64,000 nt of DNA, taken from positions 186,001 through 250,000 of the forward strand of contig NZ_JAOZEW010000002.1 in NCBI RefSeq assembly GCF_025847235.1, read 5' to 3'. Below the pieces are notes generated by a model. It saw nothing but the letters and a program-made list of their open reading frames with translations. It was not told the origin of the DNA and did not search any database. Position numbers and translations under genes: made by a program. Origin of the DNA: Flavobacterium shii (GTDB taxonomy: Bacteria; Bacteroidota; Bacteroidia; Flavobacteriales; Flavobacteriaceae). Positions 37,976-47,241 of the stretch are shown here, piece after piece (the first letter of the stretch is position 1; the number at the start of each line of letters is the position of its first letter).

Positions 37976-38224
37976 ATGATGCCAGTTGCAGTTTTTGTAC
38001 TGGCCATTTCCGGTGCATTTCTAACCACATCGATGCAAAGTGAAGCTAAAGTAGATGACGATCCTATATTGGGTTATGTTACCGTACCAGGGGCTCCTTG
38101 TAGTATCGAAGTAGAATGTAGTACGGACCAAGGTGACGCATGTCGTCTTTTTGATGACGAAGGACCACAAGCCTTTGCGAAAGACAGCCCAACGACTTGT
38201 ACGGAAGTCGTATATCGTCCATAA
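37976..38224 (+). CDS. DUF6520 family secreted small protein
   Basis: 82 residues. Hydrophobic signal MMPVAVFVLAISGAFLTTSM, then a short mature domain with four Cys (residues 42, 48, 56, 75: GAPCSIEVEC, GDACRLF, TTCTEVVYRP), enough for two disulfides; this pattern fits DUF6520. The start is odd. An ATG at 37965 with the usual MKA begins in another frame and stops after four codons, and the in-frame ATGs at 37976/37979 lack the basic residues expected before a signal helix. A small deletion probably displaced the start. Convergent with the S9 peptidase operon. Confidence 0.7.
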   Translation: MMPVAVFVLAISGAFLTTSMQSEAKVDDDPILGYVTVPGAPCSIEVECSTDQGDACRLFDDEGPQAFAKDSPTTCTEVVYRP

Positions 38225-38254
38225 ATTTAATTTTTAAAAATACCCTTTAAAATG

Positions 38255-38281
38255 CAATGCAGTTCTTTTGGAACTGCATTG
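38255..38281. terminator. Bidirectional terminator, DUF6520 / S9 peptidase
   Basis: 11-bp stem CAATGCAGTTC / GAACTGCATTG with a 5-nt loop, between two convergent stop codons (38224 and 38299). Confidence 0.8.
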
Positions 38282-38298
38282 TTATTTAACACTGGTTA

Positions 38299-40977
38299 TT
38301 ATTTAAGCCCTGTCTTTATCCAAGTTGCTGGTGGTACATTTTTTAGATGATAATCAAACCACTGGTGTAATCGAATGGAAAGGTCTTTCTGATTGCCACT
38401 ATTGGTAAGTATATGCTGTTCTTTGGGATAGAGTAACATAATATGTTTCTTTTCCAAACGACGCAATGCCAAATAAAGTTCTATACTTTGATTCCAGTTC
38501 ACCTGTTTGTCTTCTGCTCCTGACCAAGACAGTAATGGTGTTGTGATATTCTTCACATGCACAATTGGAGAGTTTCTGTCGTAGCCTTCTTTATCTTCAA
38601 ATAACGATTTCCCCATACGATGTTGGTCATTTTCAAAACGCCACATGTCAGGTCTCCCTGAAGCCCCCACTGTCAGATACCAACTTGTTAAGTCTGTTGC
38701 AGCAGCGCCAGCCACAGCAGCAGCAAAAAGGTTCGTCTGCGTGATGATAAAATCAGTTTCATACCCTCCAAAAGAATGCCCAATGAGTCCGATTTTATCC
38801 GGCAATATAAGACCTCGTGCAATTACCTCATTGGTTGCCGAAACAACACAATCAGTTGCTGACACTCCAGGGTTACCTATCTCATATGAAATATCCGGAG
38901 CGAGTACAAAATAACCTTGTGTTGTAAAAGTAGAAATGTTAAACATTCCATCCCCTGTAAACTCAGAAGGATTGATATATTTATTGTGTAGTCCCTGAGA
39001 CAATTTTTCATAAATATAAACAATCATTGGATATTTCTTTTGATTGTCATAACCCGCTGGATAATACAAGATGCCTTGTAAGGATTTGCCTTTTGCATTT
39101 TTATAATGAATTAGTTCTGCTTTTCCCCAATAAAAATCCTGCTGTTGTGGATTACTTTGAAATAGTATCTTAGGTACTTTATCAGTAGGAGTTTGCAGCA
39201 TCAATCGTGGAGAAAGATCATAACGTTCTTCTTTATATGCAAAGGTATCACCACTGGCAGACTGAATTAACTCATCCAGTCTCATATTGTCTGAAAATAC
39301 CATTTTTTCATTGGACCTAGGAGACCATTTGTAATAACCCGAATACTCTTGTTCATTTCTAGCCGCTAATAGTAATCCCTGATTGAGGTCAATGGTTTCA
39401 TGAATCCTTCCATTGTAATTTTCTTTGGATACAAATTTATTGGAAAATCCTGCCAGTCGAAAGCAAGTTTGGATTTCCCTGCCTTGGGTTAACCTACGGA
39501 CAGACACTCCATCTGGGCTAATTGCCCAGATATCATAGGCATTATATAATAAGATTTCTTTATCCTGTTGTGTCCATCCTAAAGAGGAATAAGGACTCGC
39601 TTTTTGTGGATACTCATTTTCGTTGTTAGAAAAAGATTGTCCTATATTTTCAGTAATATTGGCATGGGTCTTCTTTGCAATAGTATAAACCCACCAATTT
39701 CCTTGTTGAAAATAAGAAATGTATTTTCCCGTGGGAGATGCAATGGTGTATTGAGAATGTCCCGAATGTTTCTTTAAAAGCAGCTCACTTTTACCAGTAG
39801 ACAAATCAACCAAATAAAAATCCCGAGGACCATTATAAGCATATTGTGGCTCATATTGTTGGGGATCCGATAGTATGGCATAATTCTGATCTCCGCTTAG
39901 CATAAACTCTGATAAACTATCATTGGAAATAAGTCGATACCTATCTGTCAAGGGATGCCATAGTGCAAGATAAATTGTCTGATTTTGTTTTAGTTTTTCT
40001 TGCATTGGATAAATCAATTTGGCATTTCCATTCCATAATTGCACGTCGGAATCTGTTGTACTATCTTTGGCTTTTGCTCTTTGCACTACAGCAAAAAAAA
40101 CGCTCTGCATGTCATCTGAAATTTTTAATTTATAACTTACTGTTGGTATAAATAGGGAGTCGCTCAGAAAGGTCTGCTCTATCTCAGGATTGGGTTTATA
40201 TAATTTCTTGCTTGACAGATTATAATAAAAAATAGTATTGCTGGGACTACTTGCATCTATAGACTTTTGCATAAAAGCGAGGGCTTTTCCTTTTATATGC
40301 CAAACCAAATTAGAAAAAGAACTAGTGCTACTAAGCAGAATTGTTTTTTGGTTCTTCTTGGAAAGCTCCAAAAGACCAACAGTATGCTCTTTTCCCATTG
40401 TTGTTGTATAGAGGACTTTTTGGTTTGTAGGATCTATTGTAAATTCATTCACCCCCATAATAAGATCCTGTGCCACTCCATCTAGTTCCCGAATAAGCAG
40501 TGTGTTTAATTTCTTCTTTTCTTTTATCAAAATAAGGAGTTTCTTAGCTATTGGAGTATAAACATATTTGACTGCATCAAACACTGTTTCTTTCTTTCCT
40601 GTTTTCAAATTCATCAGTTGTAAACCTTCTGTAGTTTGGCAGGTAAACCAATCAGATGTTATAAAACTGCTTCTGTTTCCAAGTGCAAAAAAATGCGTTT
40701 TTAATGACTTGGTATTCTTTATAAATAATGTATCAAGACCCGAATGATAAGACATGGTATAACTAATCCATTCACCGTTTGGGCTCATTTTATCGATATT
40801 TAATCTGCCCCACTTTGGGTAATCGGCTACTGTTAATGTCTTTTTTTGCATTACCTGCCCCCAAAGGGAGCAGGCTACTAATTGCAAAATAAAAACTAAT
40901 AAAAAGAATGGCTTTCGCCATGGCAATCTAACGGTTGTTCTGGGTGGTATTTTCATCTTAGCACTTGGTTTTATCAC
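38299..40977 (-). CDS. S9 family (prolyl oligopeptidase-like) secreted peptidase
   Basis: 892 residues. A long N-terminal signal (hydrophobic core FFLLVFILQLVACSLWGQ, about 25-42), a beta-propeller-like region (about 50-620) and the C-terminal alpha/beta hydrolase domain. The catalytic triad is visible: Ser in GLIGHSFGGYE (about 731), Asp in WSGAEDKQVN (about 815) and His in YPKEQHIL (about 852). It follows the SusD gene by 13 nt and belongs to the SusC-SusD operon. In that setting it probably trims peptides taken up or bound by the SusCD complex. The substrate is inferred, not shown. Confidence 0.88.
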   Translation of the reverse strand: MIKPSAKMKIPPRTTVRLPWRKPFFLLVFILQLVACSLWGQVMQKKTLTVADYPKWGRLNIDKMSPNGEWISYTMSYHSGLDTLFIKNTKSLKTHFFALGNRSSFITSDWFTCQTTEGLQLMNLKTGKKETVFDAVKYVYTPIAKKLLILIKEKKKLNTLLIRELDGVAQDLIMGVNEFTIDPTNQKVLYTTTMGKEHTVGLLELSKKNQKTILLSSTSSFSNLVWHIKGKALAFMQKSIDASSPSNTIFYYNLSSKKLYKPNPEIEQTFLSDSLFIPTVSYKLKISDDMQSVFFAVVQRAKAKDSTTDSDVQLWNGNAKLIYPMQEKLKQNQTIYLALWHPLTDRYRLISNDSLSEFMLSGDQNYAILSDPQQYEPQYAYNGPRDFYLVDLSTGKSELLLKKHSGHSQYTIASPTGKYISYFQQGNWWVYTIAKKTHANITENIGQSFSNNENEYPQKASPYSSLGWTQQDKEILLYNAYDIWAISPDGVSVRRLTQGREIQTCFRLAGFSNKFVSKENYNGRIHETIDLNQGLLLAARNEQEYSGYYKWSPRSNEKMVFSDNMRLDELIQSASGDTFAYKEERYDLSPRLMLQTPTDKVPKILFQSNPQQQDFYWGKAELIHYKNAKGKSLQGILYYPAGYDNQKKYPMIVYIYEKLSQGLHNKYINPSEFTGDGMFNISTFTTQGYFVLAPDISYEIGNPGVSATDCVVSATNEVIARGLILPDKIGLIGHSFGGYETDFIITQTNLFAAAVAGAAATDLTSWYLTVGASGRPDMWRFENDQHRMGKSLFEDKEGYDRNSPIVHVKNITTPLLSWSGAEDKQVNWNQSIELYLALRRLEKKHIMLLYPKEQHILTNSGNQKDLSIRLHQWFDYHLKNVPPATWIKTGLK

Positions 40978-40990
40978 TAGAATTAAATTC

Positions 40991-42394
40991 TTAATAACCT
41001 GGATTTTGAGGCCCTAGATTCGGATTGACACTGAGTTCACTCTCTGGAATAGGCAAAAGACTATCGGTAGTGTTCCATCCTGACTTTCCACTCAAAGCAG
41101 CATCAAGTTTACCTCTGCGCTTGAGATCGAAAAAACGATGCCCATATTCAGAAAAAAGTTCTTTTCTTCTTTCCTGCTGGATTGCTTCCAAGAGTTCTTC
41201 TTTTGAATTTGTCACTATATCAGAGAGTCCTGCACGTTTTCTGATTTTATTCAAATCTTGTTTTGCTCCGATATGATTTTCTAGTTCTGCGCGAGCTTCT
41301 GCGCGAATCAGGTATTGCTCTGTCAACCTTAGTACTATGGAATATTCCTTTGAAGCCGAAGTAAATTTGGATTCCTTGTACTTATAGGCATAATACCATA
41401 TCCCACTTCCTTTACTTACTGAGGCGGTCCAACGTGATTTACGAAGATCGTTCACAGCAAAAGAATTTATGAGTGATTCGCTGAGTGCTACCAGTGGAGG
41501 TGGTCCTGAAGTAAAAATAAAAAAAGCACCTTCATCTGTGTTTTTCCCTGCGACAGTAGGCATGAATTGCCAGATTGTTTCTGTAGCCGTTTTTAGAAAT
41601 ATCTTATCGAGATTGTTTTCAAAAACATACAACGTATTATTCTCTATCACAGCTGTAGCCATTTTATTAGCATCATCCCATGCACCTTTATAAAGATAAA
41701 CTCGTGCTAAAAGTGCTTTTACTACAAATGAATTAGGACGTACCCTTTCTGTATTTGCATAGGAAGGTAAAAGCAATGTTTCAGCTGTTTTTAAATCGCT
41801 TATAATTTGTGCATAAACTTCATTACTCGACATTCTTTTTACAACACTATTGGCTTTGTAATCGGTGGTTTGCACGTAAGGAATAGCTCCAAAGAGTTGG
41901 AGTAAGTAAAAATGAAGTAGTCCACGTACAAAGAGCGCTTCCCCTTGTAATTGTGCCTTTTCTTCAACATTAAAAGTAGATGCTCCAACTCCTTCAAATA
42001 CGGCATTGGCAGCATAAATTTGATTATAGGAATTGTTCCAAAACAGTGCTATAGTACTGTTGGAAGGCAAAACCAGATTGGTGTAAAAAGCCAAAGCCGA
42101 ATTACTCGGGGGTCCATAAAAAATAAGCTCATCTGCATAATTGCCCAAATAATTTGAAATCCCAAATTGGCTTCCTGTAAGGACTCCTTTATCGCGAATC
42201 TTGGAATAAACATCTGCCATAGCAGCATTGGCTGTAGCATAATCCTGAAATACGGTAACATTGGTAAGTTGTGATTTTGGAAGATCTACCTCCACAAAGG
42301 AATCACAAGAAGACATGGATAGCACAAGACCTAAAAATAGTATTGCAGGCACTATATTCAAGTGCTTTTTCTTTTTTGCATATATCGTTTTCAT
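40991..42394 (-). CDS. SusD/RagB family nutrient-binding lipoprotein
   Basis: 467 residues. Lipoprotein signal with lipobox LSMSSC (Cys30), then the SusD-like fold: an N-terminal TPR-like part (DYATANAAMADVYSKIRDKG, LQGEALFVRGLLHFYLLQLF) and the conserved C-terminal block RAGLSD...QQERRKELFSEYGHRFFDLKRRGKL (about 395-440), ending in LGPQNPGY. It is the surface lid that captures ligand for the SusC channel. The gene begins 10 nt after the SusC stop. Partnership with an S9 peptidase points to peptide uptake, as in RagAB. Confidence 0.93.
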   Translation of the reverse strand: MKTIYAKKKKHLNIVPAILFLGLVLSMSSCDSFVEVDLPKSQLTNVTVFQDYATANAAMADVYSKIRDKGVLTGSQFGISNYLGNYADELIFYGPPSNSALAFYTNLVLPSNSTIALFWNNSYNQIYAANAVFEGVGASTFNVEEKAQLQGEALFVRGLLHFYLLQLFGAIPYVQTTDYKANSVVKRMSSNEVYAQIISDLKTAETLLLPSYANTERVRPNSFVVKALLARVYLYKGAWDDANKMATAVIENNTLYVFENNLDKIFLKTATETIWQFMPTVAGKNTDEGAFFIFTSGPPPLVALSESLINSFAVNDLRKSRWTASVSKGSGIWYYAYKYKESKFTSASKEYSIVLRLTEQYLIRAEARAELENHIGAKQDLNKIRKRAGLSDIVTNSKEELLEAIQQERRKELFSEYGHRFFDLKRRGKLDAALSGKSGWNTTDSLLPIPESELSVNPNLGPQNPGY

Positions 42395-42404
42395 ACTCTA
42401 TAGA

Positions 42405-45400
42405 TTAAAAAGTTAGTTGAATGCCAGCGGTAATCACTTTTAACGGCGGGAGATAGCCACTACTTTTAAACTCTGGATCTCCATCTTCATAGGGAGTAAA
42501 AGTCAAAAGGTTCTGTCCTTGCAACGTAAGGGTACATTGTACTGCTTTTGTCTTTAATGGAACAGCATAACTTACTGCAACGGTTTTTAGCCTTATATAA
42601 GAAGCATCTACAACAGTAGCATCACTGGTACTGTAGCGAGATTGTGCTGTTACAGCAGCTGCATTGTATCCTGTACTATAGATTTGATAGGATCCTGTAT
42701 CTCCTGTTTGTTGCCAACTATCTACCATTCTTTCCGGTCGGTTAATCATAAGTCCGCCAAGTCCTAAGAGATAACTTCGATTGAGTTGTTTTACAAATTG
42801 AAAAAGAAAATCCAGTTTCCAATTTTTGTAACTCAATTGATTTTGCAATCCTCCAAAATAGTCTGGATTAAGATTCACTACTGTTTGTTTATCATCCGGA
42901 GAAGATAATATCCCATCGTTGTTCTGATCTTCAAATTGATAAACGCCAGTTACAGGATCAATTCCAACATATTTGTATCCCAATTGAATGTTCAGTGGTT
43001 CTCCTATACGGTATCTGTCTTTGTATGTGGAGCTTTTTAAATTAGGAAAACTTAGGAGTTCATTACGGGAAATAGTGAGATTAAGGCTACTGGTCCAATT
43101 AAAATGTTTAGTAGAAAAATTGACGGTGCGCAGTGTGAATTCTAATCCTGTATTTTCCACCGTTGCATCCAGATTGGCTTGAAGTTGGGTAAAACCTGTG
43201 GTTCCGGGAAGTGGTATCCCAACGAGTTGATTCGAAGAGCGGTTTTGGTACCATGCTCCTGTGAAAAAGATACGATCCGCAAAGAATCCCATTTCCAAGG
43301 CAGCCTCCCATTTTTTATTGATTTCCCATCCAAAGTCAGGATTAAATAAACGTGTGGGCTGTAATCCGACAATACTTTCATAATTAACACCCGAAGAATT
43401 ATAGGTATTTAAATATTGGTAATCCCCAATTTGGTCACTCCCTGTTGTTCCATAACTGCTGCGCAATTTTCCAAAGCTGAACCAGGAACTGTCTTTAAGA
43501 AAGCTTTCATTAGAAAATAACCAAGCTACACCAACTGCTCCGAAATTGGCGAATTGATTCCCTGGTCCAAAACGACTCGAGCCGTCACGCCTTGCAGTTA
43601 GGTTTACAATATAACGGTCGTGCCAATTGTAGTTCATTCTACCAAAGAATGCTTGGTACTTGTATATAGTTTCATCACTTAGGAGTACTTGCTTTGTAGT
43701 TGCTGATGCTAAATCATAGATTAAGCTGTTGGAGCTAAACCCACTGCCGGATTGAAACAATCGGGAAGTTGTTTGTTGCTGGAAGGTTCCTCCTAGTAGA
43801 ATACCAAATTTGCCACCTCCAAATTTCTTTTCCCAATTGATTTGGGGTTCAATAATCCAAGAGCTACGTTTGGTATTATTGAGGTATAAACCAGAATTAG
43901 CACTAGTGTATCCATAAGAAGGGTTATAAATAGTTGAAGGACTAATACGACTCTCTTCATGTTGCAAATCGGTATATCCAAAGCTACTTTTAATTATTAA
44001 ATTGGGTATTATTTCATAAGACAAGATTGTATTTGCCAGTAAGTCTTTGGTTTTGGATTTAGATTCCGCTGACAAGTTTCTAAGGGGATTGTCCCATGTT
44101 CCGTTTTCCCAATTGAGGTTTCCAACTGCATCATAGAGTGCAGGGGCATTGGGAGACAGCGCACGAGAATCATAGGTAAGATCTCCTGCTGGTTGGTTGT
44201 TATTCTGCGCAGTATATCCAACTGAGAATACCAAACGAAATTTACCATCTACAGATTGATGATTAAGATTGAACTGAGAACCTCCTTTTTTGTACAAGAA
44301 ATTACCGGGGAATACTGTGGATTGGGTATTGTAATTCCCACTAAAAAGGAACTGGGTATACTGTGATCCTCCAGTTATGGTTCCTTGCAGATCTGTTATT
44401 ACAGCTGTACCACCTATGAGTTCCTTTTGCCAATCGGTGTATCTATTTTGATCCCATGTGCCATTGATATCGTATGCACTGGTGGGATATGTAGTGATTT
44501 TATCATTGACAAATGCCTGACGGCGCATGGCAAGGTATTGCTGGGTATCCATGAGTTTCATGAACTTGGTGACTGTTCCTGCGCCTGAGGAAGCAGTGAT
44601 GGTAAACTTGGTTTTTCCTTCCTTCCCTTTTTTAGTGGTAATGAGCACTACCCCATTAGCTCCACGGGAACCATAAATAGCCGTTGCATCGGCATCTTTT
44701 AGTATTTCGATACTTTCTATGGCATCTGGATTGATACTGTTTAGTGGGCTGGTAATCGTAGGAAAGATTGTGGAAGTTTGGTTGTAACCGATGGGGTCTG
44801 AGGCATAAGGCACACCATCTATAATATATAATGGATTGTTTCCTTCGGGTCGGATGCTGTTTTGTCCCCGTATCTGGATTTCAAATCCTCCTCCAGGGAC
44901 TCCTGTGGTTTGGGTTACGTTTACCCCTGCCATACGTCCTTGCAGGGTTGCCAAGACATTGGTAACGGGTTGAGTTTCGATATCCTTGGCTGTAATTCTG
45001 GAAATACTGCCCGTACGCTCGCTTTCCTTTACGGTATAATAACCTGCGTTGACTCGGACTTCCTGCAATGCCATGGTATCGTATTCTAATACTATGTTTA
45101 TTGCTTGCCTCCCTTTTATGGGGACCATTGCAGTTTTGAAACCTATAAAAGAAACGATTAAAGTATCTGAAACAGCAGCAGCGATGCTATACTGCCCATT
45201 GTAATCGGAAATACTACCGGAATTGGCTTTGCCTTTTAAGGCAATAGTTACTCCTGGTAAAGGATTAGTACCATCAGTAATGGTACCATGTACCAGATTT
45301 TGTTGCGTGTTGGACTGCTGTTGCCGCAGTACACTTTTTGCTAAAACAGGGGTAAAAGACAAGAAACACCCGAAAAAAATCAGGTAATAAAGAGCCTTAC

Positions 45401-45428
45401 TACCCTTGTAAAATGAATAATTATTCAT
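42405..45428 (-). CDS. SusC/RagA family TonB-linked outer membrane transporter
   Basis: 1007 residues. Signal peptide (core LIFFGCFLSFTPVLA), CarboxypepD-like domain (about 45-120), plug domain with the SusC signature YIDGVPY and INPDAIESIEILKDADATAI followed by YGSRGANGVVLITTKKG (about 235-270), and a large beta-barrel ending VITAGIQLTF. Energy comes from TonB/ExbBD elsewhere. First gene of the operon with SusD and the S9 peptidase. A folded leader with a possible 10-codon ORF precedes it (45472-45510). GC content looks somewhat higher than in neighbouring genes, consistent with separate acquisition. Confidence 0.93.
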   Translation of the reverse strand: MNNYSFYKGSKALYYLIFFGCFLSFTPVLAKSVLRQQQSNTQQNLVHGTITDGTNPLPGVTIALKGKANSGSISDYNGQYSIAAAVSDTLIVSFIGFKTAMVPIKGRQAINIVLEYDTMALQEVRVNAGYYTVKESERTGSISRITAKDIETQPVTNVLATLQGRMAGVNVTQTTGVPGGGFEIQIRGQNSIRPEGNNPLYIIDGVPYASDPIGYNQTSTIFPTITSPLNSINPDAIESIEILKDADATAIYGSRGANGVVLITTKKGKEGKTKFTITASSGAGTVTKFMKLMDTQQYLAMRRQAFVNDKITTYPTSAYDINGTWDQNRYTDWQKELIGGTAVITDLQGTITGGSQYTQFLFSGNYNTQSTVFPGNFLYKKGGSQFNLNHQSVDGKFRLVFSVGYTAQNNNQPAGDLTYDSRALSPNAPALYDAVGNLNWENGTWDNPLRNLSAESKSKTKDLLANTILSYEIIPNLIIKSSFGYTDLQHEESRISPSTIYNPSYGYTSANSGLYLNNTKRSSWIIEPQINWEKKFGGGKFGILLGGTFQQQTTSRLFQSGSGFSSNSLIYDLASATTKQVLLSDETIYKYQAFFGRMNYNWHDRYIVNLTARRDGSSRFGPGNQFANFGAVGVAWLFSNESFLKDSSWFSFGKLRSSYGTTGSDQIGDYQYLNTYNSSGVNYESIVGLQPTRLFNPDFGWEINKKWEAALEMGFFADRIFFTGAWYQNRSSNQLVGIPLPGTTGFTQLQANLDATVENTGLEFTLRTVNFSTKHFNWTSSLNLTISRNELLSFPNLKSSTYKDRYRIGEPLNIQLGYKYVGIDPVTGVYQFEDQNNDGILSSPDDKQTVVNLNPDYFGGLQNQLSYKNWKLDFLFQFVKQLNRSYLLGLGGLMINRPERMVDSWQQTGDTGSYQIYSTGYNAAAVTAQSRYSTSDATVVDASYIRLKTVAVSYAVPLKTKAVQCTLTLQGQNLLTFTPYEDGDPEFKSSGYLPPLKVITAGIQLTF

Positions 45429-45471
45429 AATATTGGATTAGTTAAGTAAAACGTTTGTTTTGTTTGCTACG

Positions 45472-45510
45472 GTCCTCTATACTAGTTTGGTGACGAAGTA
45501 GAGGGCCATT
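45472..45510 (-). promoter_or_regulatory. Folded 5' leader of susC with 10-codon ORF
   Basis: The plus strand reads GGTCCTCTA (45472-45480) and TAGAGGGCC (45500-45508), a 9-bp stem with one G-U in the minus-strand RNA. An ATG at 45510 opens MALYFVTKLV with a stop at 45478-45480, so the mini-ORF spans the stem. It ends 49 nt before the susC ATG. Possible attenuator; it could also act as a plus-strand terminator because Ts follow at 45510-45515. Confidence 0.5.
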
Positions 45511-45697
45511 TTTTATGCGTTAAGTGGAGTAGGTTATGGTATCGACTACCAGTTTTGTTGAATCATAGGCAAAGAATTTTAATAGATTAAACTAATTAAA
45601 TCAATTGCAAGCCTAAAAAACAATGAAGATTTGGTGCTATGAATGAAAGCCGGAGAATTTGCTAAAGAAATAAAAAATGGCGCAGGTACTCAGCTTA

Positions 45698-45812
45698 TCG
45701 TATCAAAGGCACTGGCGGCGCCCTACCACAAATAAGTGAGCCCACGCCAAAATAGACGTGAGCATCTTACTTATCCTCTCGTGGTATTTAAAACGCCAGT
45801 TTTTTGATACGA
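45698..45812. repeat. 115-nt imperfect hairpin of unknown nature
   Basis: Arms TCGTATCAAA...CTGGCG...TACCAC...TAAGT (from 45698) and, reversed, ...ACTTA...GTGGTA...CGCCAG...TTTGATACGA (to 45812), with an inner CACG / CGTG pair. Four complementary blocks keep their order and spacing. No long ORF. It could be a structured RNA, a MITE-like element or a DNA recombination site. Confidence 0.6.
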
Positions 45813-45978
45813 GATTCAAAGCGAATGCTTCAAATATTTTTAATGAAGAATCGCAAATTTAATAAAGGATACTAATTATTACTATAATAATTGTATCAAA
45901 TCTTATTCAAAGATACTAAATATTATTTGTAATCCAAGTGGCTTACAGAATATTATAGAAAAAGATCAAAATTGCAGT

Positions 45979-46236
45979 ATGGCAGAATTAACAAAAGAAG
46001 ATATTGTATTGCAAAAAAAAATTGCAGAGAGAATAAAGTTTTTAAGATTAAAAACAAGTCCATCTCAAACAGACTTTGCTAAAAGACATGATATAGACCG
46101 CCAAATTATTAATCGTTGGGAAAGTACAAACGATAAAAGGGGAGTAACTATATATTCTATTCAAAAATTTTGTAAAATGTTAGATATAACGCTGAAAGAT
46201 TTTTTTGATGATGAAAAATTTAAAGAAGATGCTTAG
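45979..46236 (+). CDS. XRE-family helix-turn-helix regulator
   Basis: 85 residues made of one Cro/C1-type HTH: KIAERIKFLRLKTSPSQTDF, then AKRHDIDRQIINRWE as recognition region and FCKMLDITLKDFFDDE. No second domain. Small regulators of this kind often sit in mobile DNA and control neighbouring genes; the target here is not evident. It is placed next to a broken DUF3781 gene and the large hairpin at 45698-45812. Confidence 0.85.
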   Translation: MAELTKEDIVLQKKIAERIKFLRLKTSPSQTDFAKRHDIDRQIINRWESTNDKRGVTIYSIQKFCKMLDITLKDFFDDEKFKEDA

Positions 46237-46375
46237 GTATCTTCTTTTATACTGCACTAAACTGTGAGGAATAGTAATTTTTTAAATATTCTACTTCGTC
46301 ATAAATAACTAAACAAACTTATACAGATGTTACAGACAAGTTTATTAAAGTTTTAACTAAAAACCAAATGACAAA

Positions 46376-46645
46376 ATGATTATAAACAAAATTGAAATTT
46401 TGAATAACATTTGTTACACTGAGCTAGTTTATGACAGAATAAACAAAAAACTAAATAGTAACTTTACAAAATCTGAAATTGAAACAATGCTTTTTGATAT
46501 CATAAAAGAAACTCAAAAAAAATTCTTTCAGAAAAACGGCAAAAACTATTACGTTTCAAATATCGAAAATGACATCCGAATTACGGTAAACTCATACACA
46601 TAAAGAATTATCACTGTTGACCGAATTACTAAAATTAAAAAATAA
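46376..46645 (+). pseudogene. DUF3781 gene with an in-frame stop near its end
   Basis: The ORF from 46376 encodes 75 residues of DUF3781 (NNICYTELVYDRINKKLNSN, NYYVSNIENDIRITVNSYT) and stops at TAA 46601-46603. In the same frame the sequence continues RIITVDRITKIKK to a TAA at 46643-46645, which is how I expect the family to end (SYTYRIIT.D). So one codon, probably a Tyr TAT/TAC, has become TAA. The truncated 75-residue product may still be made. Function of DUF3781 unknown. Confidence 0.65.
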
Positions 46646-46760
46646 TTACCTAAAAAAGACAAATGGATTTAAAATATCTGAAATAAACACTACCCCAATT
46701 ATTCTAATGATTGTCAAACTTTTTTTTAAATTAAAAAAAAAAGAGAAATTAGACAAAAAT

Positions 46761-46788
46761 AACCCCACTTAAATAATCTAAGCGGGGT
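46761..46788 (-). terminator. Terminator of the histone H1-like gene
   Basis: Stem AACCCCACTTA / TAAGCGGGGTT (one mismatch), 19 nt after the stop at 46807; T-rich on the minus strand after the stem. Confidence 0.75.
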
Positions 46789-46806
46789 TTGCTTTTTTAA
46801 GCGAAA

Positions 46807-46983
46807 CTATTTTTTAGCAGCCTCTACAGAAACTTTTCTAAACTCTTTGAAAAGTTTCTCAAGTTCTAAGCTTGATTTACGAGCTCTTGCTCCAGCTGCT
46901 TTAACTCCTTTTTCAATTAGTGATTCAGATTCTCCTTTAAACGTTTCGATTTCTGTATTGATTTTTTCGATTAAATCTTTCAT
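46807..46983 (-). CDS. Histone H1-like small protein
   Basis: 58 residues: MKDLIEKINTEIETFKGESE, then GVKAAGARARKSSLELEKLFK and EFRKVSVEAAKK. This is the short Lys/Ala-rich, helical histone H1-like protein found in many Flavobacteriia, thought to bind DNA or act as a nucleoid component. Too short for common ORF cut-offs but supported by full-length similarity in pattern, an ATG at 46983 and a clean terminator downstream. Most relatives are chromosomal; its presence inside the island may mean the island carries a spare copy. Confidence 0.85.
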   Translation of the reverse strand: MKDLIEKINTEIETFKGESESLIEKGVKAAGARARKSSLELEKLFKEFRKVSVEAAKK

Positions 46984-47120
46984 GATTGTGTTTTATTAAA
47001 TTAGGTAGGTAAAAATAAAAGTTTGCATTCCATAAACCAAATTTTGCTCAAAAAAGAACGCAACATAAAGTTGATATCGATTGTTTCTTCCTATGGTTTT
47101 GGTTTCATTCAAAAAAATCT

Positions 47121-47172
47121 AAATATCACTAAAAGTGGGTATTGTGATTCTTAAAAATGAATCTAATATTTG
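47121..47172 (+). promoter_or_regulatory. Promoter of the T9SS/Rhs operon with shared upstream box
   Basis: A 24-nt box (47121-47144, core CACTAAAAGTGGGTATTG) is identical to 55471-55494 and ends in the -33 TTG (47142-47144). After 19 nt comes TAATATTTG (47164-47172), a -7 box with one extra base. The operon start is at 47242. Confidence 0.65.
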
Positions 47173-47241
47173 GCAATCACTTAAAATACTGCTAGATACA
47201 TAATTTAAGTTAGATATATAAGGGATTTAAAGAAAACTACT

